From NCBI RefSeq assembly GCF_007971385.1, contig NZ_CP042434.1, positions 310,001-374,000 on the forward strand: a stretch of 64,000 nt of DNA. The letters run 5' to 3'. The notes below the pieces were generated by a model. The model saw only the letters and a program-made list of their open reading frames with translations. It searched no databases and was not told the origin of the DNA. The DNA comes from Arachidicoccus ginsenosidivorans (GTDB lineage Bacteria; Bacteroidota; Bacteroidia; Chitinophagales; Chitinophagaceae). Position 1 is the first letter of the stretch; each line of letters begins with the position of its first letter. The position numbers and the translations under genes are program-made. Of this stretch, positions 1 through 8,823 are shown piece after piece.

Positions 1-445
1 TGGTAAAGACATTTTTCACCACGCTGCCTTTATAGTTCCCCTTTAAGATGGATCCTTCTGCCGAACCTCTGTTGGGTAATATACGCTCCCCCGTTAAATC
101 AAATACGCCCTTATCCGGGTCAAATCCACCAAAAACCGCCACACCATTTTTCAGGGTAAAGCTGTTGGACGTCGGCACATTATACGTACCTACGGCCACA
201 AAAACCTGGCTAACGCCTTCAGCATCTATGGCTCCTTGTAAGTTACTGGTGGCAGCTGACCAGCTGCTACCATTTCCTGTACCCGCTGGCCTTACATAAA
301 TGACGCCATTTGAATTTGGTCTTAGAGTAGCTGTTTGGCCCAGACAAATTGCTTGGCTCCCCAACAAAAAACTAAAAAGCAGGCAACTAAAAAATACAAT
401 CCGCGCAAAAAAGCGGTAACAGCAGCTCGTAAAATTCTGATTCAT
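1..445 (-). CDS. Secreted right-handed beta-helix type surface protein, 5' part only
   Basis: The start codon is at 445 on the minus strand and the frame stays open to the window edge, so about 148 N-terminal residues are visible. Residues 1-40 form a long hydrophobic signal peptide. It is followed by YVRPAGTGNGSSWSAA and then LQGAIDA, the usual opening of Bacteroidota parallel beta-helix proteins (choice-of-anchor Q or DUF1565-like), which are normally exported by type 9 secretion. The next stretch, FVAVGTYNVP and FGGFDP, fits the first beta-helix coils. The function cannot be set from this fragment; adhesin or polysaccharide-lyase-like folds are both possible. The downstream portion lies outside the window. 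Confidence 0.7.
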   Translation of the reverse strand, partial: MNQNFTSCCYRFFARIVFFSCLLFSFLLGSQAICLGQTATLRPNSNGVIYVRPAGTGNGSSWSAATSNLQGAIDAEGVSQVFVAVGTYNVPTSNSFTLKNGVAVFGGFDPDKGVFDLTGERILPNRGSAEGSILKGNYKGSVVKNVFT

Positions 446-941
446 AACAGTGGTGATTGAATGGAAAGAACAAATTTTCATCGGCTGTCAGGTAAAATGA
501 AATTTCATAATAAGGGATTGTCCTACCCATAAACAGTCAATACAATTTGTCAGAACGAAAGTAATTTTCAGGCAGGAATCCCGCAAAAATCAGCCGTAAC
601 AAATGCGTAACAGATTACATTCATACAATTTACTCACTGATGAACAATCACTTATAAAAACAGACTTACAAGTATTCCAAATGCATATCATACAGGCAAT
701 TTTATAGCAATATAAATACTATAACCACTTTACTTAGGAAACTAGACTAAACAATTAATTACAGTCATAAAGAAAACCCTCATATTTATTGTATAATGAA
801 GATAAATTCCGTACCATTGTGATAACAGTACCCATTCTTCATACCATAAGAACGGCAAGTGGGTCATTTTTTTATATTGCCATGGCAAACAAACTAGCTT
901 TCAGTATAGTCGATCAAATAATTCTTAAAAAATAGCTCAAA
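446..941. other. Intergenic, no gene seen
   Basis: AT-rich stretch between the beta-helix gene start and the truncated toxin. It should hold the promoter of the minus-strand beta-helix gene and any leftover 3' part of the toxin. No continuation of the toxin protein could be read in any frame. Confidence 0.5.
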
Positions 942-1190
942 TTATATAACCTTTTTCCAAACCATAGTGCCAACTAGGAATAAATCCAGATCCTTCTGGG
1001 TTAAACTCAGGCCAAAATCTTCTAAATTTATAAATTTCGTTTTTGATAATTCTCCTTCAATATTGTCTGAATTCACAAAATATCCATCACTGTACCTACT
1101 GGAAATATCAGCAAATAAAGTAGACTTTCCGGAGCCATTAGGGCCTGCAAAGATTCTTAATCTTTTTGTTTCTGTCATTTCCAGTCCCAA
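942..1190 (-). pseudogene. Zeta-toxin-like P-loop kinase, 3'-truncated
   Basis: The 82 residues carry the Walker A motif FAGPNGSGKST near the N-terminus, then YFVNSDNIE and FINLEDFGLSLTQKDLD. This is the N-terminal third of the zeta-toxin family, whose members phosphorylate UDP-N-acetylglucosamine or related targets and are usually about 190-240 residues in Bacteroidota. The family pattern stops around residue 72 and is replaced by a short unrelated tail and stop. No downstream frame restores the substrate-binding half, so this looks like a deletion rather than a single frameshift. The first Met may be at 1190 or the fifth codon (1178). The upstream gene ends only three bases before, as in a toxin-antitoxin operon. 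It is probably inactive. Confidence 0.65.
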
Positions 1191-1193
1191 AAT

Positions 1194-1421
1194 TTAGTCT
1201 TTACTAACTACTCGAGGAATAACCTTAATAATTCTAGTGCTTCCATCAGGAAGTGCCTCAATTAATTTGCCGTCTTTTATATAGTGAATAGGTAAATTTA
1301 AAGCTTTAGAAATACGAATAGCTCTAGCAGCGGCAGACTTGCCTGCTTCAATTAGTATTTCTTCCTCTTCTGATTCTAATATTTCCTTTTTATTATCCAT
1401 TTTCATTCTTTTCTTATGCAC
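1194..1421 (-). CDS. Small putative antitoxin upstream of zeta-toxin remnant
   Basis: A 75-residue acidic protein with an N-terminal Lys/Glu-rich helix (ILESEEEEILIEAGKSAA) and a C-terminal IPRVV segment. The likely start is the Met-Lys-Met or MDNKK start at 1403, because the region around 1421 gives only an extra basic hexapeptide. It is placed directly before the toxin remnant with a three-base gap, which is the antitoxin position in Bacteroidota zeta-like pairs. No DNA-binding fold is obvious. The antitoxin role is inferred from position and size. With the toxin truncated, it would be an orphan. Confidence 0.55.
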   Translation of the reverse strand: MHKKRMKMDNKKEILESEEEEILIEAGKSAAARAIRISKALNLPIHYIKDGKLIEALPDGSTRIIKVIPRVVSKD

Positions 1422-1729
1422 AATATATAAATACTTTAGCCCCCCTTATAATAACTTTCTTAAATCATCTAATTAAAAAATTGGAAAACAATTTAAAAAA
1501 GAACTATTTACCAATACAACAGTATGTTCGTATTGATTGACATTCAATGTTATATAAAGGTTAAGATGTAAATTAGGTGTAAAAATAATTCCAATAATAA
1601 TATACACTCTTAAATACAATATTTAATTAGCACCAAATACTAAATTACATACATCTCCAATAAATTTGAAGAAAACTGAGCACATTCAGCAATTTATCTA
1701 AAAATTAAAGAAGTTCATTTTTATATAAT
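1422..1729. other. Intergenic, AT-rich, no gene seen
   Basis: Very AT-rich sequence upstream of the antitoxin-like gene. No ORF with coding character was found on either strand. It should contain the promoter of the toxin-antitoxin remnant. Confidence 0.4.
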
Positions 1730-1741
1730 AATATTTGTTTA

Positions 1742-1819
1742 GCTTTGTAACGATCTTTACCATCGGTAGGGAACCTACAAAGGTCTTAAACGTTGAACCC
1801 GTAAATCAACGTTTTTTTT
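1742..1819 (+). ncRNA. Candidate small RNA 1, about 78 nt
   Basis: A near-consensus Bacteroidota -7 element (AATATTTG, 1730-1737) lies just before a compact structured stretch. CTTTGTA (1743-1749) pairs perfectly with TACAAAG (1776-1782), enclosing TACC-atc-GGTA. It is followed by an intrinsic terminator: an 8-bp stem 1789-1796/1806-1813 and eight T residues (1812-1819). No ORF is present. I do not recognise a known RNA family. A -33 element is not clear, so the start is inferred. Confidence 0.45.
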
Positions 1820-1880
1820 ATGCACACCTAGGTCGAGATAAATATTTATTTCTTAAATCTATTTTCATTAATAGAGTTTA

Positions 1881-1912
1881 TTTGCAGATTAACAAAAGAT
1901 AACCTATATTTG
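1881..1912 (+). promoter_or_regulatory. Bacteroidota-type promoter TTTG-N20-TATATTTG
   Basis: TTTG at 1881-1884 and TATATTTG at 1905-1912 are separated by 20 bases, an exact match to the Bacteroidota sigma consensus. The only thing downstream before a strong terminator is the 80-nt small RNA candidate. Confidence 0.65.
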
Positions 1913-1917
1913 CACTA

Positions 1918-1999
1918 TACAGATTTAGTCAAGCCTCTTTCTTTTTATAGAAATGTAACTAAATAAAGAGATTAGGAAGCCTTTCGGCTTCCTTTTTTT
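1918..1999 (+). ncRNA. Candidate small RNA 2, about 82 nt
   Basis: A consensus promoter ends at 1912 and a strong intrinsic terminator closes the unit: the 7-bp GC-rich stem GGAAGCC/GGCTTCC (1975-1981/1986-1992) plus seven T. Between them, CTCTTT (1935-1940) can pair with AAAGAG (1965-1970). No ORF with a plausible start fits. A short independent transcript is the simplest reading; a leader of a lost gene is the alternative. Confidence 0.55.
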
Positions 2000-2235
2000 C
2001 ATTATCTATTAAACCTAAACTGGTTCACCATCTAAGCCATTAAACTCTTTTTATAAAAATCTAGCATTAAAAATCTACAAGCTGCATGCAACCATGCAAA
2101 ACTATAAAAAATAAAATCAATCTTTAAAATTTCCGGTCATTTTTGAATGGTTATTACTCAATAATAAATCAGTGATATAATACAGGCACAAAAGCAATTC
2201 CCTTACCGTTGCCTTTATATATTATGCATTTCTTT

Positions 2236-3606
2236 TTATTTGCCAATACAAAACTTTCCAAATATAGTCCCAAGTATATCTCGATCATGTTCAACTCGAC
2301 CAGATATTTCCCCTAGATAATGAAGACATCTGCGAATATCAATAGCAAGTAAATCACCTGTTATTTGCCTTTCCAATCCTACTATAATATCTTCAAGGCT
2401 TTCGGCAACCTTAAGCAATATTGCATGATGTCTGGCATTGGTTACAATGGTATTTTCAGTTTGTAATTCTGTACCTACTGCTTTGTGATACATTAGCTGT
2501 TTTAACTGATCAATACCTGTTTTCCGCTTCGCCGATATTAGCACATCATGTTTACTGGTTATGGCTTCCACCAAATCTGCCTCTACTGTATCCATCTTAT
2601 TAAAGACTTTTACTGTTTTATCTTTAAATGGGACTAACCAGTCCAATTCAGCATCATTCGGTTCAGAACTATCAACAATATGTAAAATAATATGAGATTT
2701 TTCAGCGTTCGACTTACTTCTTTTTATCCCCATATTTTCAATATCATCAATTGAATGCTCACGAATACCAGCCGTGTCAATCAATCTAAAAAGAATTCCA
2801 TTAATATTCAGTGTTTCTTCTATGGTATCCCTGGTGGTTCCTGCAATATCACTGACAATCGCTCTTTCTTCATTTAAAAGCGCATTCAAAAGCGTTGATT
2901 TACCCGCATTAGGCCTACCTATGATAGCAACGCGGACACCATTTTTTATTACATTCCCAAGTTGAAATGAATCAATTAACTTTTTTGTAGCTAATCTAAT
3001 CTTTTCAATTAGTACCAAAAACTGGTTTCTATCTGCAAATTCCACATCTTCCTCAGAAAAATCCAATTCTAACTCAATTAAAGCGGCAAAATTAATCAGC
3101 TCCTCCCTTAATCGCTGTAAGTCTTCAGAAAAGCCTCCTCTTAATTGTTTAAGGGCAGTCTGTTGCGCCGCTTTACTATTCGAGGCAATCAAATCCGCCA
3201 CAGCCTCAGCCTGAGTCAAATCCATTTTTCCATTAAAAAAGGCCCTTTCCGTAAACTCCCCAGGTCTGGCCATTCTGGCTCCAGAAGCGATAAGTACCTG
3301 CAATAAACGCTGTTGAATATAAGCAGAACCGTGGCAGGATATTTCAATAACATCCTCTCCGGTATATGACCTTGGATTCCTAAATAATGAAATTACCACC
3401 TCATCAATAATTTCTTGTTGATATTTGATCACCCCAAAATGTAATGTATGCGATTTTTGCTTCAACAAATCCTTCCCTGTAAAGAGTTCATTAACAATAA
3501 CAAAGGTTCTCGGGCCACTCACCCTTATTATGCCCAGCGCCCCAGCTCCCTGCGGTGTTGCTAAAGCCACAATTGTATCCTGATTTCCCTCTATAAAATG
3601 ATTCAT
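2236..3606 (-). CDS. mnmE: tRNA modification GTPase MnmE (TrmE)
   Basis: A complete 456-residue protein of normal family length. With MnmG it installs the carboxymethylaminomethyl (or aminomethyl) group at U34 of certain tRNAs in the cytoplasm. Visible are the N-terminal formyl-THF-binding domain (about 1-120), the helical domain, the G1 motif GRPNAGKST (230-238), switch DTAG (277-280), NKMD (336-339) and the catalytic C-terminal CIGK (453-456). The start ATG at 3606 follows a TACTTTTG -7 element by about 14 nt, so the leader is very short. No operon partner is on this strand; the S8 protease is divergent. Confidence 0.97.
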   Translation of the reverse strand: MNHFIEGNQDTIVALATPQGAGALGIIRVSGPRTFVIVNELFTGKDLLKQKSHTLHFGVIKYQQEIIDEVVISLFRNPRSYTGEDVIEISCHGSAYIQQRLLQVLIASGARMARPGEFTERAFFNGKMDLTQAEAVADLIASNSKAAQQTALKQLRGGFSEDLQRLREELINFAALIELELDFSEEDVEFADRNQFLVLIEKIRLATKKLIDSFQLGNVIKNGVRVAIIGRPNAGKSTLLNALLNEERAIVSDIAGTTRDTIEETLNINGILFRLIDTAGIREHSIDDIENMGIKRSKSNAEKSHIILHIVDSSEPNDAELDWLVPFKDKTVKVFNKMDTVEADLVEAITSKHDVLISAKRKTGIDQLKQLMYHKAVGTELQTENTIVTNARHHAILLKVAESLEDIIVGLERQITGDLLAIDIRRCLHYLGEISGRVEHDRDILGTIFGKFCIGK

Positions 3607-3620
3607 CTGTTCAATTTATG

Positions 3621-3628
3621 CAAAAGTA
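3621..3628 (-). promoter_or_regulatory. -7 element of the mnmE promoter
   Basis: TACTTTTG on the minus strand matches TAnnTTTG and lies 14 bases before the mnmE ATG. A clear -33 TTTG is not seen. Confidence 0.4.
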
Positions 3629-3775
3629 CAAATTCTACTGTTTGTCCCTTGAAATACATCGAATTATAGCTACCCCAAGCGTTTAAAAGTCAAAAAAATA
3701 AAATTCGTAGTTTTTTGGGATTTAAAAAGCGACGAATAGGTATATTGCACACAAATAATCTAGGAAAAACAAGAC

Positions 3776-5378
3776 ATGATGATAAAAAAATTAACCAGCC
3801 TTGCAATAATAGCCCTGATTTGTGTAACTGGCATAAATGCCCAAAGCGAGACATTTAAAGTCCCCTTAAGCTGGCACATGCTAGATCCAATAAAAGATAG
3901 TGTCTATGGCGTGTCTGTCAATAAATGCTATGAGGAACTTCTCAAAGGCAAAACATCCCAAAAAGTTATAGTAGGGGTTGTTGATTCAGGTGCCGACACC
4001 TTACAGGAGGACCTGAAAGCTGTATTATGGCATAATCCAAAAGAAATACCACATGATCAAAAAGATAATGACAAGGATGGTTATATAGATGATTATTATG
4101 GATGGAATTTCCTGGGTGGCAAAAGTGACACTTCCAATGTTACCGAGGATACCAGAGAGTCTACCAGGTTTTATTTTCAGTATAAGCATCAGTTTGAAAA
4201 TATTACTGACAGCACACAGGTGCCGCAAAAAGACCGGAATAATTTCCGTACCTGGCTTCAGGCAAAAAACATCGAGTTAACCACTACAGAGGCGGCAAAA
4301 GAGGCCAGTGCAATAGAAAGAATCTCTAGTCTTTTGCCTCAGATCAGCGATTTCAGTAAAGTATTATTAAAGGATACATTTAGTCTTGAAGATGTAAAGG
4401 CCTACGAACCGATTGATCGTAAAACCAGTGCAGAAAAACAGATTTACACGATCTTATTGGAAAAAGTCGCACCAGGTACAACTAATATTACGCTGCCTGG
4501 CAAATTAAGTAGCTTAATGGACAGCCTAAAAACGGCCAATCAATTACCTGAGACTGCCCCCCAGCCTATCGTCAGCAAATTGTAAAGGACAATTATGATG
4601 ACTTTAATGACAAATATTACGGCAATAGCAATATATCAGCAGGAGATGTCATGCATGGCACCCATGTTTCGGGTATTATTGGTGCAAGCAGAGACAACGG
4701 CGTAGGAATGGATGGCATTGCTGATAATGTTGCACTTATAGAAGTAAGAACAGTTCCAGGCAGTGGGGATGAGCATGATAAAGATGTCGCCCTGGCTATC
4801 CGTTATGCAGTAGATCACGGCGCAAAAGTCATCAATATGAGCTTCGGGAAACCCATCTCTCCCAATCGGAACTGGGTTGAAGGAGCTATTCGTTATGCGC
4901 AAAAGCACGACGTACTACTTGTCCACGCTGCTGGTAATGATGGTGAAGATATTACAGGCGCGCCTAATTTTCCTACCCAATTTTATGGTCCTAATAATAG
5001 CGAAAGCTTTGATAATGTCATTACCGTAGGTGCCAGTGGTGCTATGCAAGATGATCTGGTCGCAGAATTTTCCAATTTCAGTAAGACGGATGTGGATGTT
5101 TTTGCACCAGGCGTACAGATTTATTCTACACTACCTGGAAAAGACAATTACGGCTCATTAAGCGGCACCAGCATGGCTTCACCGGTAGTAACAGGGGTGG
5201 CAGCAGTAATCCGTTCTTATTTTCCAAAGCTTACCGCTCCACAGGTTAAACAACTAATTATGGCCTCTGTCACCAAAATAAACTTCCCAGTAATTAACCC
5301 GGCTACCGGGAAGAGACTAAATTAAGTGACCTGTGTGTAACAGGCGGCATTGTAAACCTATATAATGCCATAAAATGA
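3776..5378 (+). pseudogene. Secreted S8 (subtilisin-like) serine protease, two frameshifts
   Basis: Signal peptide at residues 1-22, catalytic Asp in VGVVDSGAD (about residue 70), His in HGTHVSG and Ser in GTSMASP: the full subtilisin triad in the Bacteroidota S8 arrangement with a long insert between Asp and His. The reading is split. A base is missing in the six-C run 4557-4562, and a second near 5311-5315 shifts the last 20 codons, which read on as KLSDLCVTGG to a stop at 5376-5378. Restoring one base at each site gives one uninterrupted enzyme. Export to the periplasm or surface is expected. A perfect terminator follows. Indel errors in the assembly are as likely as true decay. Confidence 0.85.
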
Positions 5379-5449
5379 TGCAGTCTCATCAATTCCCACT
5401 CAATTCAGGGAAAAATAAGCATAAAAAAGCAGGCAGATTAACCGCATTT

Positions 5450-5489
5450 GTGACCGGCAATTATTAAAAATTGCCGGTCACTTTTTTTT
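5450..5489 (+). terminator. Strong intrinsic terminator after the S8 protease gene
   Basis: Perfect 13-bp stem, 5450-5462 with 5469-5481, six-base loop, then eight T (5482-5489). Confidence 0.85.
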
Positions 5490-5846
5490 GAGGGATATCC
5501 AATGCATAAATCACACTATTCCTTATCTTTATAGGGTACAAAAGATTAGGAAAAGAAACGCTATTATGAAAAATTAAAAACCTGCATCAAATGCATTTAG
5601 ACTTTTTAAACATTGGAAACAAAAAGTATTGAGCGATCCGAGCATCAAAAGATAAATATATTGATCAGTTACAGTTTGCTAAGTAGGAATCAGATAATAT
5701 GGTCCGCTCAGTAATGGCCTTTAATTTAAAAGGCAAATTCAGAAATTAGCACTCAGATGTAGCCTCTAACTAAAGTTTCCCAAAGGCAAGTTCAATTGAA
5801 ATTGACCCCAAAATAAATTATGTAATAAAAAACAATCATCGACCAT
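5490..5846. other. Intergenic upstream of the dehydrogenase, no gene seen
   Basis: No coding frame, tRNA or clear promoter was recognised. The only expected element is the promoter for the gene at 5847. Confidence 0.4.
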
Positions 5847-6835
5847 ATGAAAATACTTTGCACAGGCCCTTTGGCCACATTGGGCCTCAAAATGCTGGAA
5901 AAAGAAGGCCATCAAGTGGATCAACATTTATCTAAATCCATGCTTACCACTGAACAACTTATTATATGTTGTAAAGATTATGATGCATTGATTAGTGCAA
6001 CAATAACGCCGCTCAATAAAGCTTTTTTTGAGGCCTGCAGTCATTTAAAAGCAGTAATATTATTACAACCCAGTTTTGACCACATTCAGCCTAAATGGGC
6101 GACTAAAAATAACATTCCGGTAGGCTATACACCTAGCGGGATTAATCAAGCTGTTGCCGAGACCACCCTTATGTTGATGATCGCATCCTCCAGACAAATT
6201 ATTGCCCAGCACAATCGGATCATTTTTAATCAATGGTCCAAAACAGAACACCTAATTTAATGGGAAAATCCTTGACCAATAAAACACTAGGTATCTTTGG
6301 ACTTGGACAGGTTGGCCAGCAAGTGGCACGCCTTTGCAGGCGAACTTTTGGCATGAATGTCATTTACCACAACAGAGCTCCAAACCAACAGCTTGAAACC
6401 ACACTTGATGTCCAGTATGTACCCATTGAAGTACTTCTGGAAAAAAGTGATGTGCTCTCAGTACACGCTACACTAAATTCAGATTCAAGCGGTTTTTTCA
6501 ATGCAAAGGCTTTTTATGCGATGAAACGATCAGCTATTTTCATTAATACGGCCAACGGCAAAATTCACGATCAGAAGGCACTCACCAGGGCAGTCTATGA
6601 AGGTTGGATTTGGGGTGCCGGGTTGGATGTCACTGATCCTAGTCCCATCAGCGGTAGTGATCCTTTGGTCCATCATCCTCATGTGTGCATTACGCCTCGC
6701 ATAGCACTAGATACAACTGAAACGCAAACACTCCTGTCCAAAATTGCCGCAAAGAACCTGATTGCGGCACTCAATGCAGAAAAAATGCCCAATTGTATCA
6801 ATCCAACCGTCTACCGTTATATCAACCATAAATAA
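5847..6835 (+). pseudogene. D-2-hydroxyacid dehydrogenase family protein, frameshifted, catalytic residues replaced
   Basis: The N-terminal catalytic domain half (137 residues) and the Rossmann domain (GIFGLGQVGQQVA) lie in different frames joined near 6245-6252. One missing base in the AACACCTAA stretch restores WSKTEHPNLMGKSL. Total length is then about 329 residues, normal for the family, which reduces 2-keto acids with NAD(P)H. The signature that normally reads NTARG is NTANG, and the His of the usual TPH motif is Arg (ITPRIALDT), so the Arg and His of the catalytic site are absent. The Glu normally in the DVxxPEP region reads PSP. Even with the frame repaired it may be non-catalytic. A hairpin terminator follows. 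Confidence 0.8.
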
Positions 6836-6855
6836 CCCATCAATCGCCATAAGCA

Positions 6856-6899
6856 GCATTGGCAAGCATTTTATCTAAAAATAAAATACTTGCCAATGC
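6856..6899. terminator. Hairpin between convergent genes
   Basis: GCATTGGCAAG (6856-6866) pairs with CTTGCCAATGC (6889-6899), and the stem can extend through ATTTTAT/ATAAAAT. It sits between two convergent genes and can serve both. Confidence 0.6.
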
Positions 6900-6944
6900 A
6901 TAAACCATTATCGGCTTAAATATCTGTATTCAACAACAATAATA

Positions 6945-8164
6945 TTATTCAGCTAACAATTTATCCATCAAATCATTAAATTCCTTAACATAATTGGTGT
7001 AATAGGACCCTGTTCCAGGCCCCTGGAATCCTGTATCAATTTTACGCACCTTGCCTGTTTTGTCAAGGATTATCGTCGTAGGAAACATTTTAATGGGTGT
7101 AAACTGCGGTAAGGTCTTTTCTGTCCTTTGCTTATCTGTAACCGTAACACCGGTTATTAAAACAGGATAAGTGATATTATAGGCCTTCTGAAACTTTAAT
7201 AAACTCTTTCTGGAGCGTTCAAAATCAGTTGTTAGTTCATAGGCCAGGCTAATTACCTCTACTCCCTTATCCTTATTCGCATTGTAATATTTGCTTAAAA
7301 AAGCGGTCTCATCCATACAATTCGGGCACCAGGAACCCATCAGATCAATAATCACAACTTTATTTTTAAACCGAGGATCATTAATGGACACCTGCTTGCC
7401 ATCCAAATCCTTAAAACTAAAATTCAAATGACCACTTTCGCCAGGCTTCAGGTACATTGCCGCCTCATTAGGCAAACTAGGATTAGCTGTTTTATATGCT
7501 TTAAAAGATTGTTTACTGGCAGCTCCACTAAACTGAACACCTGTCAGTTTATCTCCATTAACCAGCGCTTTAAACAGCAGGCTATGAATCCCATCGAAGC
7601 CGGAAAAATAAAGCGAATCTCCCGTCACAATGCCTTCCAAATACCTATCATCCCCATAAGGGGTTAATACAGAACCAGTCACAATATCCCCTTTTGATGC
7701 AGTGTTGCAATTGCTGGAGACTGCTTTCCGCTTGGACTAGTAAAACTTACCTGCCATTTTCCCTCAACGTTCAGCCTGCTGGGGCCATTTGTGGCCAGGA
7801 ATCGAACGGCATGCTTTGCAGATGCTGTCAGGGGCAACACGATTTGCTGACTTACCGAGGCTCTTTGCCATACTCCACTCAAACTATCAGGATTGATTAT
7901 TTTAAATCGAAATCCAGACTCAAATACCGGCATATCAATAAGTAAGGAATCTCCTTGGACAGTTACTGCCGGAACCCGCATCTTTTCTCCTCCATTAACA
8001 ACATAAAACACCAGGGAATCATTTTCTACCGTTGTTTGAAGATTAAATACAATGCCTTCTCCATCCGGGCGATGAATGACTGCCCGCCACATGGAGTTAC
8101 TGATTTGCGCCTTAACGCCCAGTGCCATAAGCATCATGGCCCCTATACCGATAATTCTTTTCAT
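6945..8164 (-). pseudogene. Periplasmic TlpA-like thioredoxin with N-terminal lipid/ligand-binding-like domain, frameshifted
   Basis: Residues 1-19 are a signal peptide. About 150 residues resemble the beta-rich N-terminal domain of Bacteroidota TlpA proteins, then a second beta domain, then an AhpC/TSA-type thioredoxin fold with GSWCPNCMDE (CxxC redox motif) and FPTTIILDKTG (the cis-Pro loop). Such proteins reduce disulfides in the periplasm. The frame breaks at a four-G run (minus strand, about 7684-7689). Adding one G joins HQKG to DIVTGSVLTPYG and gives a protein of about 406 residues. Divergent from the SusC gene at 8824. Confidence 0.85.
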
Positions 8165-8289
8165 GGTTAATTTATTAATGCTCAGCTATCTACTTATTAT
8201 ACCTACATCGATAATGCGTTTTAAATACTAAGCACAGGTTCTTGTTATTACCGCATAAAGGTAAGTCAGTTGGAATTAATTTTTTAAAA

Positions 8290-8334
8290 TTTAGTCTATA
8301 ACTTTTGTAGACTAAAAAATGCAGCCTATCTTTG
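8290..8334 (+). promoter_or_regulatory. Promoter with an overlapping inverted-repeat operator
   Basis: TTTG (8304-8307), 19-base spacer, TATCTTTG (8327-8334): a full Bacteroidota promoter. A perfect dyad, TTTAGTCTA (8290-8298) and TAGACTAAA (8308-8316) with a nine-base spacer, straddles the -33 element, so a bound regulator would block the promoter. The regulator is unknown. Confidence 0.6.
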
Positions 8335-8366
8335 CTCCCGGTTGAACAATGTTACAAGTATAGAAA

Positions 8367-8435
8367 ATGAAAGACTACAAGAAAAAACAAGTACTCGCAC
8401 GCATAAGAATCACGACAAATTATTGTTGTAGCTAA
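8367..8435 (+). CDS. Putative 22-residue leader peptide ending in Asn-Tyr-Cys-Cys-Ser
   Basis: The ORF starts 33 bases after the -7 element at 8327-8334 and encodes MKDYKKKQVL then ARIRITTNYCCS and a stop. It is basic at the start, with a Cys-Cys pair just before the end. A short hairpin with GAAGCA/TGCTTC arms lies at about 8514-8529, about 300 bases before SusC. Position and the tandem Cys codons suggest a translational or transcriptional attenuator sensing cysteine supply. Function is inferred only; a chance ORF is possible. Confidence 0.35.
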   Translation: MKDYKKKQVLARIRITTNYCCS

Positions 8436-8823
8436 GGGATGATATCCAGATTATTACAATAGCTGTATATATTACTTATTACTAAGGACAAAAAGCAATG
8501 ACAAAAAGAGCATGAAGCAATTAATGCTTCTTCAAATCGATCAGCTGATTATTGTCACTATCTAGGTCTGACCTACTGTAAAAGCGTACCCTTTTGTCTG
8601 GCACACCCTGCTACAGCAAATAATTCACCCTATACAATATTGTCTAAATTACGTTTACAGCTTATTATAATGATAGACAGAATAAGCATACAGTCAAAGC
8701 AGGTGCAATAACCTGAAAATTGCAAAAGTCAGGATTCTAAAAGCTATATCCAATTCAAAATTAATCAAAACATAAACAAATCCGATTCAAATATCAATCA
8801 ATCTCAAACAAATCTTAAACAAA
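8436..8823. other. Long 5' leader of the SusC/SusD transcript
   Basis: About 390 bases between the leader ORF and susC with no further coding frame. Contains the small GAAGCA/TGCTTC hairpin and A/T-rich direct repeats just before the susC start. Confidence 0.4.

Noticed and set aside
1743-1813. tRNA gene in the first small RNA candidate
   Set aside because: No cloverleaf, T-loop or anticodon arm; two simple stems only.
3776-5378. Programmed ribosomal frameshifting as the cause of the split genes
   Set aside because: No shared slippery heptamer or downstream pseudoknot; the breaks occur in many unrelated families at ordinary homopolymers.
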